This document shows positions 61,071 through 64,000 of a stretch of 64,000 nucleotides of DNA, piece by piece (position 1 is the first letter of the stretch; every line of letters begins with the position of its first letter). A program made the translations under genes and the position numbers. The notes under the pieces were generated by a model. It saw only the letters and a list, made by a program, of their open reading frames with translations, ran no database searches and was not told the origin of the DNA. The stretch is from NCBI RefSeq assembly GCF_015694725.1, contig NZ_JADQDQ010000004.1:248001-312000 (forward strand), written 5' to 3'. The DNA is from Hymenobacter jeongseonensis. Lineage in GTDB: Bacteria; Bacteroidota; Bacteroidia; Cytophagales; Hymenobacteraceae.

Positions 61071-61721
61071 ATGAAAATTCTCAGTGTGCTCTTTCTGTCT
61101 GGTATGGTTGATGTTGTTTTTGCATCGCCAGCCACGTCCTTACGTATGGGCATAGAGCCAATGGCCGGCGCCAGCACAAGCGCCGGGTCGGCCAGCATTG
61201 CCGCCCCCAGGCCTCTATTTCTCAATTCTTTAATCTTGCCCTCTTCCAACGTGCCTTCTCCTTACGACCCCGCCAACCTGCGCCGCCACTACGAGCAAGC
61301 CGCCGCTGATAAAACTGCCGGCGAAAAATTCTATAAGCTGCTGGCCGACTACAAAGACCGCGACGCCCTGGTGCTGGGCTACAAAGGCGCCGCCGAAGCC
61401 ATCCGGGCCCGCGATGCGTCCATGTTCAACAAAATGAGCTACGTGCAGGACGCCGCCCGCACCTTTGAGCAAGCCGTGGGCTTGGACCCCCAAAACCCCG
61501 AAATCCGTTTTCTGCGCTTTTCCGTGGAAAGCAACCTGCCCGCCTTTCTGGGGTTGAGCAAACACGTGGACGAGGACAAGGAGATGTTGCTCAGCGCGGC
61601 CCTGAAACACCCCAAATCCGGCCTCGACCCGGAAGCGTTTCGCACGGTGCGTGATTTCCTGGTTGGCCGCGGCCACGTGACCGACGAAGACGCCGCGCGG
61701 TTGGGCAAGGTATCAGAGTAA
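61071..61721 (+). CDS. Secreted helical protein of unknown function
   Basis: A 216-residue protein starting at ATG 61071 with a short signal-like segment (ILSVLFLSGMVDVVFA). The mature part is mostly helical: NLRRHYEQAAADKTAGEKFY, then AARTFEQAVGLDPQNPEIRF, which is TPR-like. It lies between crtB and ispH with its own promoter. Role unknown. Confidence 0.6.
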   Translation: MKILSVLFLSGMVDVVFASPATSLRMGIEPMAGASTSAGSASIAAPRPLFLNSLILPSSNVPSPYDPANLRRHYEQAAADKTAGEKFYKLLADYKDRDALVLGYKGAAEAIRARDASMFNKMSYVQDAARTFEQAVGLDPQNPEIRFLRFSVESNLPAFLGLSKHVDEDKEMLLSAALKHPKSGLDPEAFRTVRDFLVGRGHVTDEDAARLGKVSE

Positions 61722-61883
61722 GTTTACCAATTCGCAGGGCCGATACTATAGTTGGCCTTGCGCATTTTCCCGCTTGAACGGTTGGGTATTCTTTTCGAGC
61801 CCAATTTGATTTGGGAGTGTGGGGCGCGCGATGTATCGCCCATGAGACGGGCTGATGGTGTATGTGCCGATAGCCGCGTTGGC

Positions 61884-61907
61884 ATCCCGAATTAATTAAT
61901 TCGGGAT
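61884..61907. repeat. 24-bp perfect palindrome
   Basis: ATCCCGAATTAA is mirrored exactly with no spacer. AT-rich centre. Could bind a dimeric regulator or form a cruciform. Confidence 0.6.
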
Positions 61908-62013
61908 TTCCTCTCCAACTGTTCACAATATCGCTGCGGATAAGTGTGCTGGGGATTTTGGGCAGACTATTAATTAAGAATGCCCGCACGAAAAATCAAT
62001 TGACTCAAATTAG

Positions 62014-62038
62014 AAAACGCCCTACAACCAGGCGTTTT
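62014..62038 (+). terminator. Terminator-like hairpin in the long gap before ispH
   Basis: An 8-bp perfect stem AAAACGCC/GGCGTTTT with a 9-nt loop, ending in T. It is nearly 300 nt past the previous gene, so it may end a separate short transcript. Confidence 0.5.
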
Positions 62039-62130
62039 GGGTTGATAACGCAGGCCCGCCCAAAGAGGAAATAGTAAAAGATTTTGAGGGGAACAAAGGG
62101 CTTGGCAAACTGAAATGAGCTTCGTTTTCG

Positions 62131-62138
62131 TATTTTCG
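62131..62138 (+). promoter_or_regulatory. -7 promoter box of ispH
   Basis: TATTTTCG fits TAnnTTYG and lies 55 nt before the chosen ATG. No -33 TTTG at normal distance. Confidence 0.35.
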
Positions 62139-62193
62139 GCAGCCCGGCAAATGTTTCGCAACCTTGCGGGTAGGTTGCTGGTTACTTCGGCCT

Positions 62194-63045
62194 ATGCCAC
62201 AACTGTCGCTCAGCGTCCGTATCGACCCCAACTCCGGCTTTTGCTTTGGCGTGATTTACGCCATTCAAATGGCTGAAGACTTGCTTGATGAGCAGGGCTA
62301 CCTGTACTGCTTAGGCGACATCGTGCACAACGATGAAGAGGTGCAACGCTTGGAGGCGCGGGGCCTGCGCATTATCTGCCACGAAAGACTGGCCGAGCTG
62401 CGCGATGAAGCCGTGCTCATTCGGGCCCACGGCGAGCCGCCGGCCACCTACCAGATGGCCATGGAAAACAACCTGACTCTGATTGATGCCAGCTGCCCGG
62501 TGGTGCTCAAGCTCCAAAATCGCATCAAAGCCAGCTACGACAAAAAAGAGCAGATTTTCATCTACGGCAAGCACGGCCACGCCGAGGTTCTCGGCCTGCT
62601 GGGCCAAACCAGCGGCAATGCCGTGGTATTTGAAAACCTGGAAGAGTTGCTTCAGCACGAATTGCCCGAGAACATCACCCTCTACAGCCAGACTACCAAA
62701 AGCACCAGCAGCTTCTACAACATCAAGAACGAGCTGGAGGGCCGGGGCATTCGGGTGAATGCCAACGACACCATTTGCCGGCAGGTGAGCAACCGCGACA
62801 AAGACCTGCGCCGATTCGCCGCGCAGTTCGACCAGATTGTGTTCGTGTCGGGCACCAAAAGCTCCAACGGCAAAGTCTTGTACCAGGTGTGCAAGGAAAC
62901 CAACGCGCAAACACAGTTCATTTCCAACGTGGGCGAAATTCAACCCGCGTGGTTCCAGCCCGGCCAGTCGGTGGGCATTTGCGGGGCCACCAGCACGCCC
63001 ATGTGGCTGATGGAACAAGTGCGCGACCGCCTGGCTGCGCTGTAG
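62194..63045 (+). CDS. ispH: 4-hydroxy-3-methylbut-2-enyl diphosphate reductase
   Basis: A 283-residue iron-sulfur enzyme, the last step of the MEP pathway, giving IPP and DMAPP. The three cluster-ligand Cys are present: Cys17 (SGFCFGV), Cys101 (DASCPVV) and Cys195 (DTICRQV). His in GDIVHN and the TKSTSS and SSNG regions also fit. ATG 62194 is chosen because it gives the family start; the frame is open 10 codons further. Its placement beside crtB and crtW would raise isoprenoid supply. Confidence 0.95.
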   Translation: MPQLSLSVRIDPNSGFCFGVIYAIQMAEDLLDEQGYLYCLGDIVHNDEEVQRLEARGLRIICHERLAELRDEAVLIRAHGEPPATYQMAMENNLTLIDASCPVVLKLQNRIKASYDKKEQIFIYGKHGHAEVLGLLGQTSGNAVVFENLEELLQHELPENITLYSQTTKSTSSFYNIKNELEGRGIRVNANDTICRQVSNRDKDLRRFAAQFDQIVFVSGTKSSNGKVLYQVCKETNAQTQFISNVGEIQPAWFQPGQSVGICGATSTPMWLMEQVRDRLAAL

Positions 63046-63112
63046 CCGGCACAGAAACGCATGATTTTTTGATTTCCGGCCCCGTATAAGTCGTTCAAGT
63101 TTTCTTTCCTGC

Positions 63113-63856
63113 ATGCCGCTGACTGTCAAATCGCACTTCCCCCACGTCTCGGCCGCTTCCCGCGTGGCGCCCGCGCCGCTGGGAACCAAAGGAGTAGCGG
63201 TAGCGGCGTTGGTTTTTGCAAGCTGGGCGGCCCTGCTCACCTTCCTGATGGCATTTTACCAACCCGACTGGCGGAGCCCAACCCCGTATCTGCTGCTGCT
63301 GCTGCAAACGCACCTCTACACCGGCCTGTTCATCACGGCGCACGATGCCATGCACGGCTTGGTAAGCGCCAATAAGCGCCTCAACAATGCCATTGGCACC
63401 GTTGCTGCTGGCTTGTTTGCCTACAACTGGTTTCCCGGGCAACTGCCCAAACACCACGCCCACCATCGCCACGTGGGCACCCACGATGACCCCGACTTCC
63501 ACGACGGCAAGCACCCCGGTTTCCTGCCCTGGTTCCTGCGCTTCGCCTGGAACTACGTGACCTGGTGGCAAATAGCCCTAATGGCCCTCACCTACAATGT
63601 GCTGAAGCTGTGGTTTCCGCAGGCCAATGTCATCGCCTTTTGGATGATACCGGCGCTGTTGGCCACGCTGCAGCTCTTTTTCTTCGGAACTTACCTGCCG
63701 CACCGCGGCGAACACGCCCCGGACAACAAGCACAAGTCGCGCAGCCAGTTGCGACACCACGTCTGGGCCTTTGTGAGTTGCTACTTCTTCGGTTACCACT
63801 ACGAGCACCACGACCAGCCGTATTTGCCGTGGTGGCGGCTGTGGCGGGCTAAGTAA
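63113..63856 (+). CDS. crtW: Beta-carotene ketolase, CrtW type
   Basis: A 247-residue membrane di-iron enzyme of the fatty acid desaturase fold. His boxes are HDAMH (about 82-86), HHAHHRHVGT (about 119-128) and the C-terminal YHYEHHDQPYLPWWRLW. It ketolates C4 and C4' of carotenoid rings, giving canthaxanthin or, with CrtZ, astaxanthin-type pigments. It follows ispH by 68 nt. A strong terminator follows. Confidence 0.88.
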   Translation: MPLTVKSHFPHVSAASRVAPAPLGTKGVAVAALVFASWAALLTFLMAFYQPDWRSPTPYLLLLLQTHLYTGLFITAHDAMHGLVSANKRLNNAIGTVAAGLFAYNWFPGQLPKHHAHHRHVGTHDDPDFHDGKHPGFLPWFLRFAWNYVTWWQIALMALTYNVLKLWFPQANVIAFWMIPALLATLQLFFFGTYLPHRGEHAPDNKHKSRSQLRHHVWAFVSCYFFGYHYEHHDQPYLPWWRLWRAK

Positions 63857-63929
63857 GCAAGTTGGCATGATGAAGTTGCCCTTAATATCCTGCTGATTAG
63901 ATTTATATGGGCATTAACGGTTTTGAACG

Positions 63930-63989
63930 ACCGAAAAAGTCAAAAAGCCCCGCCTCTGAATAGAAGCGGGGCTTTTTGACTTTTTCGGT
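63930..63989. terminator. Long perfect terminator after crtW
   Basis: A 24-bp perfect stem (arms 63930-63953 and 63966-63989) with GCCCCGC core, 12-nt loop, and A and T runs on each side. It likely ends the carotenoid block and can work both ways. Confidence 0.9.
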
Positions 63990-64000
63990 AAAAGCGTGGT

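Larger units (their letters stand above)
61722..62193. other. Intergenic region with palindromes, possible small RNA
   Basis: About 470 bases between two plus-strand genes. It contains a 24-bp perfect palindrome at 61884-61907 and a terminator-like hairpin at 62014-62038. No gene with credible features was found; a short non-coding transcript ending at the second hairpin is possible. Confidence 0.4.

Overview
The window looks like chromosomal DNA from an aerobic, pigmented, GC-rich member of the Bacteroidota, most like Hymenobacter (Cytophagales). The lineage call is an inference. It rests on a TonB-dependent receptor paired with a DUF4249 lipoprotein, a T9SS-type C-terminal tail on a secreted amylase, weak or absent Shine-Dalgarno sequences, repeated -7 boxes of the form TAnnTTYG (the Bacteroidota sigma-A type), and a carotenoid cluster with crtZ, crtI, crtB and crtW. 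No phage, insertion sequence, CRISPR array or rRNA was seen. There is one tRNA, Leu(CAA).

Layout. 1-5.1 kb: a truncated membrane vWA protein, a YiiX-type peptidase gene broken by one stop codon, fabG and a geranylgeranyl-reductase-like flavoenzyme. 5-14 kb: housekeeping and envelope genes (TPR lipoprotein, lpdA, TonB-domain protein, EamA exporter, rarA, sppA, purine nucleoside phosphorylase). 14-18.4 kb: DUF4249/TonB receptor pair, thioredoxin and a small secreted protein. 18.5-25.5 kb: an HNH-type protein, then sbcC and sbcD separated by an alpha/beta hydrolase on the opposite strand, then a low-GC orphan gene. 25.6-31.3 kb: MBL-fold/rhodanese protein, a Spy-like periplasmic protein, an amino-acid permease, a small Tudor-like protein and a class C beta-lactamase-type serine hydrolase. 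31.4-41 kb: two amidohydrolase-related secreted proteins, a ricin/PD40/OmpA fusion, two poorly known proteins and a B12-binding sensor without a DNA-binding domain. 41-49 kb: lactonase-type propeller, tRNA, hscB, a monooxygenase, a small lipoprotein, a large T9SS amylase and an HSL-family esterase. 49-56 kb: SAM hydrolase (DUF62), PhoH, GNAT, PhyH, ComEC and an enoyl-CoA hydratase. 56-63.9 kb: carotenoid genes, all on the plus strand.

The most coherent system is the last block: crtZ, a MerR/B12-binding regulator of the CarH/LitR type (Wx9EH motif), an ECF sigma factor, crtI, crtB, an unknown secreted protein, ispH and crtW. The gene content suggests a light- and B12-controlled switch driving synthesis of hydroxylated and ketolated carotenoids, with ispH raising precursor supply. 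Lycopene cyclase is not in the window. A second Wx9EH/B12 protein without an HTH lies at 39.8 kb.

Intergenic DNA is rich in dyad elements: three copies of a GTCATcCtGAGCG-type REP repeat, two other hairpin elements, several long perfect hairpins and many intrinsic terminators. Several -7 boxes lie only 4-11 nt from the start codon, which suggests leaderless or nearly leaderless mRNAs.
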